Below are positions 1-9,245 of a stretch of 20,328 nucleotides of DNA, piece by piece (within the stretch, counting starts at the first letter, position 1; every line of letters begins with the position of its first letter). The position numbers and the translations under genes are program-made. The notes under the pieces are model-generated. The model was given only the letters and a program-made list of their open reading frames with translations. It did not search any database and was not told the origin of the DNA. This DNA is from Nymphaea colorata (lineage: Eukaryota; Streptophyta; Magnoliopsida; Nymphaeales; Nymphaeaceae). The stretch spans positions 1-20,328 of the forward strand of contig NW_022205172.1 in assembly GCF_008831285.2 (NCBI RefSeq), read 5' to 3'.

Positions 1-287
1 TCACTTATGTTTAATCGAGGATTATGTGATTCATTTTTACTTGTTCTTACATACATTTGATAACTTATATTTAATTGAATGTGCGTAACCATTTGTTACA
101 TACGTATAGAATGACTTAGTGGCTTGAAAAAAGAAGTCCGTTTGGAAATGAATGAGAGTCAAGTCACTATATTGGTCCCTTATAGTTAATCTAATGTATT
201 TCACTGTTATTACATTTATAATGAATGATTTAAATGGTTGAAATCACAAGTTTATATGGATACAAATGGTTGAAGTCACTATATTTG

Positions 288-297
288 TACACGTGTA
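288..297. other. TACACGTGTA palindrome (G-box core), one per unit
   Basis: A perfect 10-bp palindrome with a CACGTG core sits in the second full monomer of block A. It recurs at 3110-3119, 6250-6259, 10101-10110, 13202-13211, 16242-16251 and 19824-19833 without change. The matching places in blocks B and C read CGCGTGTAG, with no full palindrome. CACGTG is a known bHLH/bZIP core, but no function can be claimed here. Confidence 0.6.
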
Positions 298-430
298 GTT
301 AGTCCGATGAGTTGAATTTGTTGTTACATCTATAGGAAACGTTCTAAAGGATTGAAATCACATGTTCGTACGAATACAAGTGAGATTTAAGTGATTCATA
401 TAATCATGCATACTTAATTGAATGTGTTTA

Positions 431-775
431 ACTTGTTGTTACGTCTATAATAAATGATTTAGTAGATTGAAATCACAAGTTTGTGCGAAAATTAATGAGA
501 TTCGAGTGATTCATTTGGTGTCTTGTAGTTAACCTATTGTGTTTCACTTGTTATTACATCTTTGATCAATGATTTAAATGATTAAAACTTACAAGTTTGT
601 ATGGATATAAAGGAGACCTATGCATTAGTTTGATCCCTTGTAGTTAGTTCAATAAGTTGAACTAGCTTTTACATCTATGGTGATCGATGTAAGGAATTGA
701 AATCACAAGTTCGTATCAATACGAGTGGGATTTAAGTGATTCATTTTATCACACAAACGTAATTGAATGTGCTTA
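431..775 (+). repeat. Example of the 345-bp trimer of ~115-bp monomers
   Basis: Three monomers of different type sit head to tail: about 431-545 (ends TGTGTTTCA), 546-663 (contains GGAGACCTATGCATTAG and ends AAGTTGAACT) and 664-775 (contains TCGTATCAATACGA and ends GTGCTTAA). At 776 the first type returns, giving a spacing of 345 bp. All three share the framework of an opening TTACRTCT, a middle AATGATTTA..GATT.AAA, then AAGTTYGTATG, and a GTGATTCAT or GTCCCTTGTAG tail, showing common descent. The same period is seen between 1261 and 1607 in block B. Boundaries are by eye and could shift by a few bases. Confidence 0.85.
708..721. other. TCGTATCAATACGA dyad recurring in one monomer type
   Basis: Six-base arms TCGTAT and ATACGA flank the two bases CA. 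The dyad lies in the monomer type that ends in GTGCTTAA and is found again near 3531, 6668, 7496, 10491, 13625, 16627, 17196 and 20247. Variants with CAATACAA or CGTACCAATACG occur in sister monomers. It is the most symmetric short site in the ordinary monomers. Whether a protein binds it is unknown. Confidence 0.55.
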
Positions 776-890
776 ACTTGTTGTTACGTCTATATTAAAT
801 GATTTAGTAGATTAAAATCATAGGTTTGTATGAAAATTAATGATATTGGAGTGATTCATTTGGTGTCTTGTAAGTAACCTAATGTGTTTC

Positions 891-1003
891 ACTTGTTATT
901 ACATATATTTGATCACTTATATTTAATTGAGAGAGATTAAGTGATTCATTTTCACTTGTTATTACATATAATTGATCACTTGTATTTAATTGAATGTGCG
1001 TGA
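891..1003 (+). repeat. Paired half monomers opening block B
   Basis: Two short units of about 50-60 bp lie side by side, each opening CTTGTTATTACATATA..TTGATCACT and closing TATTTAATTGA. They look like full monomers that lost their middle: the opening matches ordinary monomer starts, and the close matches the CTTAATTGAATGTGC end of another monomer type. Equivalent pairs open block A (for example 2800-2906) and block C (for example 1721-1830). Because they begin every block in every unit, they make good block boundary markers. Confidence 0.8.
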
Positions 1004-1507
1004 CCATTTCTTACTTACGTATAGAATGACCTAGTGGCTTTGATACCAGAAGTTCGTTTGGAATACATATATAATGAATGATTTAAATGATTGAAATCAC
1101 ATGTTCATGTGGATACAAAGCGTGTAGTTAGTCCGATGAGTTGAATTTATTGTTACAACTATAGTGCACGATCTAAATGATTGAAATCACAAGTTCGTAT
1201 CAATACAAGTGCGATTTAAGTGATTCAAATGATCACACATACTTAATTGAATGTGCTTAACTTGTTGTTACATCCATATTGCTAGATTAAGTGAATTCAA
1301 ATCACAAGTTTGTGTGAAAATAAATGAGATTTGAGTGATTCATTTGGTGTCTTATAATTAACCTAATGTGTTTCACTCGTTATGACATCTATGATCAACG
1401 ATTTAAACGATAAAAACTCACCAGTTTATATGGATGTAAAGGAGACCTATGGATTAGTTTAGTTTGATCCCTTGTAGTTTGTTCATAAGTTGAACATGTT
1501 GTTACAT

Positions 1508-1560
1508 CTCATTCATTTGTATCCATACGCACACTAAATCACTCGTCTCGATACGAGTGA
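1508..1560. repeat. 39-nt microinversion with hairpin, block B unit 1
   Basis: The stretch 1508-1546 reads in the opposite sense to the array: its reverse complement contains GTATGGATACAAATGAATGAG, the forward wording of other monomers. Its edge forms an 8-bp stem, TCACTCGT (1539-1546) and ACGAGTGA (1553-1560), around the loop CTCGAT. The monomer resumes in normal orientation after it. Confidence 0.85.
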
Positions 1561-2108
1561 GATTTAAGTGATTCATTTGATCACGCAACTTAATTGAATG
1601 TGCTTAACTTGTTGTTACGTCATTATTAAATGATTTAGTATATTGAAATCATAGGTTTGTATGGAAATGAATGAGATTTGAGTGATTCATTTGGTGTCTT
1701 GTAGGTAACCTAATATGTTTCACTTGTTATTACATATATTTGATCACATATATTTAATTGAGAGATTAAATGATTCATTTTCACTTGTTATTACATATAT
1801 TTGATCAATATATTTAATTGAGTGTGCGTAGCCATTTGTTACATACGTATAGAATGATTAGTGGCTTGAAATAAGAAGTTCGTTTGGAAATGAATGAGAG
1901 TCAGGCCATTAAGTTGGTCCCTTACAGTTAATCTAGTGTATTTCACTTGTTATTACATATATAATGAATGATTTAAATGATTGAAATCGCAAGTTCATAT
2001 GGATACAATTGGGATCTATGCATTACTTTGAATGCGTGTAATTAGTCCGATGAGTTGAATTTGTTGTTACATCTATAGTGAACGATCTAAAGGATTGAAA
2101 TCACGCGT

Positions 2109-2583
2109 TCGTACCAATACGAGTCAGATTTAAGTGATTCATATGATCACGCATACTTTATTGAATGTATTGACTTATTGTTATATCCATGTTAAATGAT
2201 TTAGTAGATCGAAATCACAGACTTGCATTGAAAATGAATGAGATTCGAGTGATTCATTTGGTGTCTTATGGTTTACCTAATGTGTTTCACTAGTTGTTAC
2301 ATTTATAATGATTCTTAATACAGATGTCCTTAACAAGTGATTCATTTGGTGTCATATAGTTAACCTAATGTGTTTCACTTGTAATTTAATTGAATGTGCT
2401 TAACATGTGAATTACGTTAACAATAGGGCACCAAATGAATCACTCAAATCTCATTCATTTTCATGCAAGCATGTGATTTCAATCTACTAAATCATTTAAC
2501 ATGGATATAACAATAAGTCAAGTACATTCAATAAAGTATGCGTGATCATATGAATCACTTAAATCTGACTCGTATTGGTACGA
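2109..2583. repeat. Large inverted repeat, unit 1
   Basis: The left arm is 2109-2290, the right arm 2407-2583, and the spacer 2291-2406. The right arm read in reverse complement follows the left arm from TCGTACCAATACGAG through GATCACGCATACTTTATTG to CATTTGGTG with few differences. The innermost ends of the arms match less well. The spacer holds its own reversed copy of the right-arm start (2337-2381), so a nested alternative fold exists. Confidence 0.9.
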
Positions 2584-4325
2584 CTATAGTGCACGATCTA
2601 AAGGATTGAAATTACAAGTTCGTATCAATACAAGTGCCATTTAAGTGATTCAATTGATCACGCATATTTAGTTGAATGTAGTTAACTTGTTGTTACGTTT
2701 ATATTAAATGATTTAGTAAATTCAAATCATAGGTTTATATGAAATGAATGGGATTCGAGTGATTCATTTGGTGTTTTACAGGTAACTTAATGTGTTTCAC
2801 TTGTTATTACATACATTTGATCACTTATGTTTAATCGAGAGATTATGTGATTCATTTTTACTTGTTCTTACATACATTTGATAACTTATATTTAATTGAA
2901 TGTGCGTAACCATTTGTTACATACGTATAGAATGACTTAGTGGCTTGAAAAAAGAAGTCCGTTTGGAAATGAATGAGAGTCAAGTCACTATATTGGTCCC
3001 TTATAGTTAATCTAATGTATTTCACTAGTTATTACATTTATAATGAATGATTTAAATGGTTGAAATCACAAGTTTATATGGATACAAATGGTTGAAGTCA
3101 CTATATTTGTACACGTGTAGTTAGTCCGATGAGTTGAATTTGTTGTTACATCTATAGGAACGTTCTAAAGGATTGAAATCACATGTTCGTACGAATACAA
3201 GTGAGATTTAAGTATTCATATAATCATGCATACTTAATTGAATGTGTTTAACTTGTTGTTACGTCTATAATAAATGATTTAGTAGATTGAAATCACAAGT
3301 TTGTGCGAAAATAATGAGATTCGAGTGATTCATTTGGTGTCTTGTAGTTAACCTATTGTGTTTCACTTGTTATTACATCTTTGATCAATGATTTAAATGA
3401 TTAAAACTTACAAGTTTGTATAGATATAAAGGAGACCTATGCATTAGTTTGATCCCTTGTAGTTAGTTCAATAAGTTGAACTAGCTTTTACATCTATGGT
3501 GATCGATGTAAGGAATTGAAATCACAAGTTCGTATCAATACGAGTGGGATTTAAGTGATTCATTTTATCACACAAACGTAATTGAATGTGCTTAACTTGT
3601 TGTTACGTCTATATTAAATGATTTAGTAGATTAAAATCATAGGTTTGTATGAAAATAATGATATTGGAGTGATTCATTTGGTGTCTTGTAAGTAACCTAA
3701 TGTGTTTCACTTGTTATTACATATATTTGATCACTTATATTTAATTGAGAGAGATTAAGTGATTCATTTTCATTGTTATTACATATAATTGATCACTTGT
3801 ATTTAATTGAATGTGCGTGACCATTTCTTACTTACGTATAGAATGACCTAGTGGCTTTGATACCAGAAGTTCGTTTGGAATACATATATAATGAATGATT
3901 TAAATGATTGAAATCACATGTTCATGTGGATACAAAGCGTGTAGTTAGTCCGATGAGTTGAATTTATTGTTACAACTGTAGTGCACGATCTAAATGATTG
4001 AAATCACAAGTTCGTATCAATACAAGTGCGATTTAAGTGATTCAAATGATCACACATACTTAATTGAATGTGCTTAACTTGTTGTTACATCCATATTGCT
4101 AGATTAAGTGAATTCAAATCACAAGTTTGTGTGAAAATAAATGAGATTTGAGTGATTCATTTGGTGTCTTATAATTAACCTAATGTGTTTCACTCGTTAT
4201 GACATCTATGATCAACGATTTAAACGATAAAAACTCACAAGTTTATATGGATGTAAAGGAGACCTATGGATTAGTTTAGTTTGATCCCTTGTAGTTTGTT
4301 CAATAAGTTGAACATGTTGTTACAT

Positions 4326-4378
4326 CTCATTCATTTGTATCCATACGCACACTAAATCACTCGTCTCGATACGAGTGA
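4326..4378. repeat. 39-nt microinversion with hairpin, block B unit 2
   Basis: Same element as at 1508-1560. The inverted part is 4326-4364 and the stem 4357-4364 / 4371-4378 with loop CTCGAT. No difference from unit 1 in the 39 nt. Confidence 0.85.
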
Positions 4379-4925
4379 GATTTAAGTGATTCATTTGATC
4401 ACGCAAACTTAATTGAATGTGCTTAACTTGTTGTTACGTCATTATTAAATGATTTAGTATATTGAAATCATAGGTTTGTATGGAAATGAATGAGATTTGA
4501 GTGATTCATTTGGTGTCTTGTAGGTAACCTAATATGTTTCACTTGTTATTACATATATTTGATCACATATATTTAATTGAGAGATTAAATGATTCATTTT
4601 CACTTGTTATTACATATATTTGATCAATATATTTAATTGAGTGTGGTAGCCATTTGTTACATACGTATAGAATGATTAGTGGCTTGAAATAAGAAGTTCG
4701 TTTGGAAATGAATGAGAGTCAGGCCATTAAGTTGGTCCCTTACAGTTAATCTAGTGTATTTCACTTGTTATTACATATATAATGAATGATTTAAATGATT
4801 GAAATCGCAAGTTCATATGGATACAATTGGGATCTATGCATTACTTTGAATGCGTGTAATTAGTCCGATGAGTTGAATTTGTTGTTACATCTATAGTGAA
4901 CGATCTAAAGGATTGAATCACGCGT

Positions 4926-5400
4926 TCGTACCAATACGAGTCAGATTTAAGTGATTCATATGATCACGCATACTTTATTGAATGTACTTGACTTATTGTT
5001 ATATCCATGTTAAATGATTTAGTAGATCGAAATCACAGGCTTGCATGAAAATGAATGAGATTCGAGTGATTCATTTGGTGTCTTATGGTTTACCTAATGT
5101 GTTTCACTAGTTGTTACATTTATAATGATTCTTAATACGGATGTCCTTAACAAGTGATTCATTTGGTGTCATATAGTTAACCTAATGTGTTTCACTTGTA
5201 ATTTAATTGAATGTGCTTAACAAGTGAATTAGGTTAACAATAGGGCACCAAATGAATCACTCAAATCTCATTCATTTTCATGCAAGCCTGTGATTTCAAT
5301 CTACTAAATCATTTAACATGGATATAACAATAAGTCAAGTACATTCAATAAAGTATGCGTGATCATATGAATCACTTAAATCTGACTCGTATTGGTACGA
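4926..5400. repeat. Large inverted repeat, unit 2 (near-perfect arms)
   Basis: The left arm is 4926-5107, the spacer 5108-5223 and the right arm 5224-5400. Comparing 4926-5080 with the reverse complement of 5246-5400, both 155 bp long, I find only two mismatches (GATCG against GATTG, and GATTCG against GATTTG) and no gap. An inner pair, 5154-5198 against 5221-5260, makes a second nested stem around a loop of about 22 nt. This is the best preserved copy that still has its spacer. Confidence 0.93.
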
Positions 5401-6867
5401 CTATAGTGCACGATCTAAAGGATTGAAATTACAAGTTCGTATCAATACAAGTGCATTTAAGTGATTCAAATGATCACACATACTTAATTGAATGTGCTTA
5501 ACTTATTGTTACATCCATGTTGCTTGATTAAGTGAACTGAAATCACAAGTTTGTATGAAAATGAATGTGATTCGAGTGATTCATTTGGTGTCTTATAGTT
5601 AACCTAACGTGTTTCACATGTTATTACATCCATGATCAATGATTTAAATAATTAAAACTCACAAGTTTATATGGATATAAAGGAGACCTATGCATTAGTT
5701 TGATCCTTTCTGTTTGTACGATAAGTTGAACATGTTGTTACATCTATAATGATCGATGCACAAGTTACATCAATACGAGTGGGATTTAAGTGATTCAATT
5801 GATCACGCATATTTAATTGAATGTACTTAACTTTTGTTACGTTTATATTAAATGATTTAGTAAATTCAAATCATAGGTTTATATGAAAATGAATAGGATT
5901 GAGTGATTCATTTGGTGTTTTACAGGTAACTTAATGTGTTTCACTTGTTATTACATACATTTGATCACTTATGTTTAATCGAGAGATTATGTGATTCATT
6001 TTTACTTGTTCTTACATACATTTGATAACTTATATTTAATTGAATGTGCGAACCATTTGTTACATACGTATAGAATGACTTAGTGGCTTGAAAAAAGAAG
6101 TCCGTTTGGAAATGAATGGAGTCAAGTCACTATATTGGTCCCTTATAGTTAATCTAATGTATTTACTTGTTATTACATCTATAATGAATGATTTAAATGG
6201 TTGAAATCACAAGTTTATATGGATCAAATGGTTGAAGTCACTATATTTGTACACGTGTAGTTAGTCCGATGAGTTGAATTTGTTGCTACATCTATAGGAA
6301 CGTTCTAAAGGATTGAAATCACATGTTCGTACGAATACAAGTGAATTTAAGTGATTCATATAATCATGCATACTTAATTGAATGTGTTTAACTTTTGTTA
6401 CGTCTATAATAAATGATTTAGTAGATTGAAATCACAAGTTTGGCGAAAATGAATGAGATTCGAGTGATTCATTTGGTGTCTTGTAGTTAACCTATTGTGT
6501 TTCACTTGTTATTACATCTTTGATCAATGATTTAAATGATTAAAACTTACAAGTTTGTATGGATATAAAGGAGACCTATGCATTAGTTTGATCCCTTGTA
6601 TTAGTTCAATAAGTTGAACTAGTTTTACATCTATGGTGATCGATGTAAGGAATTGAAATCACAAGTTCGTATCAATACGAGTGGGATTTAAGTGATTCAT
6701 TTTATCACACAACGTAATTGAATGTGCTTAACTTGTTGTTACGTCTATATTAAATGATTTAGTAGATTAAAATCATATGTTTGTATGAAAATTAATGATA
6801 TTGGAGTGATTCATTTGGTGTCTTGTAAGTAACCTAATGTGTTTCACTTGTTATTACATATATTTGA

Positions 6868-7694
6868 TCACTTATATTTAATTGAGAGAGATTAAGTGAT
6901 TCATTTTCACTTGTTATTACATATAATTGATCACTTGTATTTAATTGAATGTGCGTGACCATTTCTTACTTACGTATAGAATGACCTAGTGGCTTTGATA
7001 CCAGAAGTTCGTTTGGAATACATATATAATGAATGATTTAAATGATTAAAATTACATGTTCATGTGGATACAAACGCGTGTAGTTAGTTCCATGAGTTGA
7101 ATTTATTGTTACAACTATAGTGCACAATCTAAATGATTGAAATCACAAGTTCGTATCAATACAAGTGCGATTTATGTGATTCAAATGATCACACATACTT
7201 AATTGAATGTGCTTAACTTGTAGTTACATCCGTATTGCTAGCTTAAGTGAATTCAAATCACAAGTTTGTGTGAAAAAAATGAGATTTGAGTGATTCATTT
7301 GGTGTCTTGTAGTTAACCTATTGTGTTTCACTTGTAATTACATCTTTGATCAATGATTTAAATGATAAAACTTACAAGTTTATATGGATATAAAGGAGAC
7401 CTATGCATTAGTTTGATCCCTTGTATTTAGTTCAATAAGTTGAACTAGTTTTTACATCTATGGTGATCGATGTAACGAATTGAAATCACAAGTTCGTATC
7501 AATACGAGTGGGACTTAAGTGATTCATTTTATCACACAAACGTAATTAATGTGCTTAACTTGTTGTTACGTCTATATTAAATGATTTAGTAGATTAAAAT
7601 CATATGTTTGTATGAAAATTAATAATGTTGGAGTGATTCATTTGGTGTCTTGCAAGTAACCTAATGTGTTTCACTTGTTATTACATATATTTGA
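6868..7694 (+). repeat. Extra hybrid block (B then A) in unit 3
   Basis: Up to 7290 the sequence is block B (fused first monomer GATACCAGAAGTTCG, then GAGATTTGAG). From 7309 it is block A (CTTGTAGTTAACCTATTG, CTTTGATCAATG, GGTGATCGATGTAA). The switch lies in an 18-bp stretch common to both (7291-7308). It carries the private variant ATCATATGTTTG near 7590, also present in the preceding block A near 6770 where other units read ATCATAGGTTTG. This fits a product of misaligned exchange between sister copies of this same unit. Confidence 0.88.
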
Positions 7695-8288
7695 TCACTT
7701 ATATTCAATTGAGAGAGATTAAGTGATTCATTTTCACTTGTTATTACATATAATTGATCACTTGTATTTAATTGAATGTGCGTGACCATTTCTTACTTAC
7801 GTATAGAATGACCTAGTGGCTTTGATACCAGAAGTTCGTTTGGAATACATATATAATGAATGATTTAAATGATTGAAATTACATGTTCATGTGGATACAA
7901 ACGCATGTAGTTAGTTCATGAGTTGAATTTATTGTTACAACTATAGTGCACAATTAAATGATTGAAATCACAAGTTCTTATCAATACAAGTGAGATTTAT
8001 GTGATTCAAATGATCACACATACTTAATTGAATGTGCTTAACTTGTAGTTACATCCGTATTGCTAGCTTAAGTGAATTCAAATCACAAGTTTGTGTGAAA
8101 ATAAATGAGATTTGAGTGATTCATTTGGTGTCTTATAATTAACCTAATGTGTTTCACTCGTTATGACAGCTATGATCAACTATTTAAACATAAAAACTCA
8201 CAAGTTTATATGGATGTAAAGGAGACCTATGGATTAGTTTAGTTTGATCCCTTGTAGTTTGTTCAATAAGTTGAACATGTTGTTACAT

Positions 8289-8341
8289 CTCATTCATTTG
8301 TATCCATACCCACACTAAATCACTCGTCTCGATACGAGTGA
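8289..8341. repeat. 39-nt microinversion with hairpin, block B unit 3
   Basis: The inverted part is 8289-8327 and the stem 8320-8327 / 8334-8341. One base differs from the other copies (CCATACCCACAC where they read CCATACGCACAC). Only the second B-type block of this unit carries it. The hybrid block at 6868-7694 has block A sequence at this point. Confidence 0.85.
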
Positions 8342-8886
8342 GATTTAAGTGATTCATCTGATCACGCATACTTAATTGAATGTGCTTAACTTGTTGTTAG
8401 GTCATTATTAAATGATTTAGTATATTGAAATCATAGGTTTGTATGGAAATGAATGAGATTTGGTGATTCATTGGTGTCTTGTAGGTAACCTAATATGTTT
8501 CACTTGTTATTACATATATTTGATCACATATATTTAATTGAGAGATTAAATGATTCATTTACACTTGTTATTACATATATTTGATCAATACATTTAATTG
8601 AGTGTGCGTAGCCATTTGTTACATACGTATAGAATGACTTAGTGGCTTGAAATAAGAAGTTCGTTTGAAATGAATGAGAGTCAGGCCATTAAGTTGGTCC
8701 CTTACAGTTAATCTAGTGTATTTCACTTGTTATTACATATATAATGAATGATTTAAATGTTGAAATCGCAAGTTCATATGGTACAAATGGGATCTATGCA
8801 TTACTTTGAATGCGTGTAATTAGTCCGATGAGTTGAATTTGTTGTTACATCTATAGTGAACGATCTAAAGGATTGAAATCACGCGT

Positions 8887-9245
8887 TCGTACCAATACGA
8901 GTCAGATTTAAGTGATTCATATGATCACGCATACTTTATTGAATGTGCTTGACTTATTGTTATATCCATGCTAAATGATTTAGTAGATCGAAATCACTGG
9001 CTTGCATGAAAATAATGAGATTCGAGTGATTCATTTGGTTTCTTATGGTTTACCTAATGTGTTTCACAAGTGAATTAGGTTAACAATAGGGCACCAAATG
9101 AATCACCAAATCTCATTCATTTTCATGCAAGCCTGTGATTTCAATCTACTAAATCATTTAATATGGATATAACAATAAGTCAAGTACATTCAATAAAGTA
9201 TGCGTGATCATATGAATCACTTAAATCTGACTCGTATTGGTACGA
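8887..9245. repeat. Spacer-less palindrome, unit 3
   Basis: The left arm is 8887-9067 and the right arm 9070-9245. The roughly 114-bp spacer present in the other units is absent, and the arms meet at GTTTCAC-AA-GTGAATTAGG. The outer about 155 bp of each arm match closely with a few small indels, such as CACCAAATC at 9104 where others have CACTCAAATC. The result is an almost continuous 359-bp palindrome. The deletion end coincides with the short inverted match TTCAC/GTGAA. Confidence 0.92.

Larger units (their letters stand above)
1..2820 (+). repeat. Higher-order repeat unit 1 (2820 bp, short variant)
   Basis: Block A is 1-912, block B 913-1743 and block C 1744-2820. It is the shortest full unit because block C lacks one trimer of about 325 bp that unit 2 has at about 5446-5770. 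The join is a hybrid monomer at 2580-2690: its first half matches the monomer just after the inverted repeat, its second half matches the last monomer of that type in other units. The switch falls in the shared stretch at 2639-2653. Units 1 and 2 share private variants, such as ACAAAGCGTGTAG near 1116 and 3933 where units 4-6 have ACGCGTG, so they are close relatives. Confidence 0.92.
2821..5964 (+). repeat. Higher-order repeat unit 2 (3144 bp, reference form)
   Basis: Block A is 2821-3730, block B 3731-4562 and block C 4563-5964. This unit has every element seen elsewhere: paired half monomers opening each block, the full monomer series in A, the fused first monomer and microinversion in B, and in C the palindrome with complete spacer followed by two further monomer groups. 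I used it as the yardstick for insertions and deletions in the other units. Differences from unit 1 outside the missing trimer are mostly single-base deletions or insertions. Confidence 0.93.

Noticed and set aside
610-622. AAGGAG followed by ATG (AAGGAGACCTATG), like a bacterial ribosome binding site and start
   Set aside because: The frame stops after two codons (ATG CAT TAG), and the motif is just part of a monomer repeated throughout the array.
1846-1853. ATACGTAT as a regulatory site
   Set aside because: It is an 8-bp palindrome within one monomer type. In AT-rich sequence such a palindrome is expected by chance, and nothing nearby suggests a promoter.
1879-1894. TTCGTTTGGAAATGAA, resembling the CENP-B box start
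   Set aside because: It shares TTCGTT and GGAAA with the canonical box but has an extra T and lacks the essential CGGG half.
2109-2583. Terminal inverted repeats of a MITE or foldback transposon
   Set aside because: The arms are made of ordinary array monomers, no target site duplication is visible at the ends, and the element stands at the same place in every unit rather than as an independent insertion.
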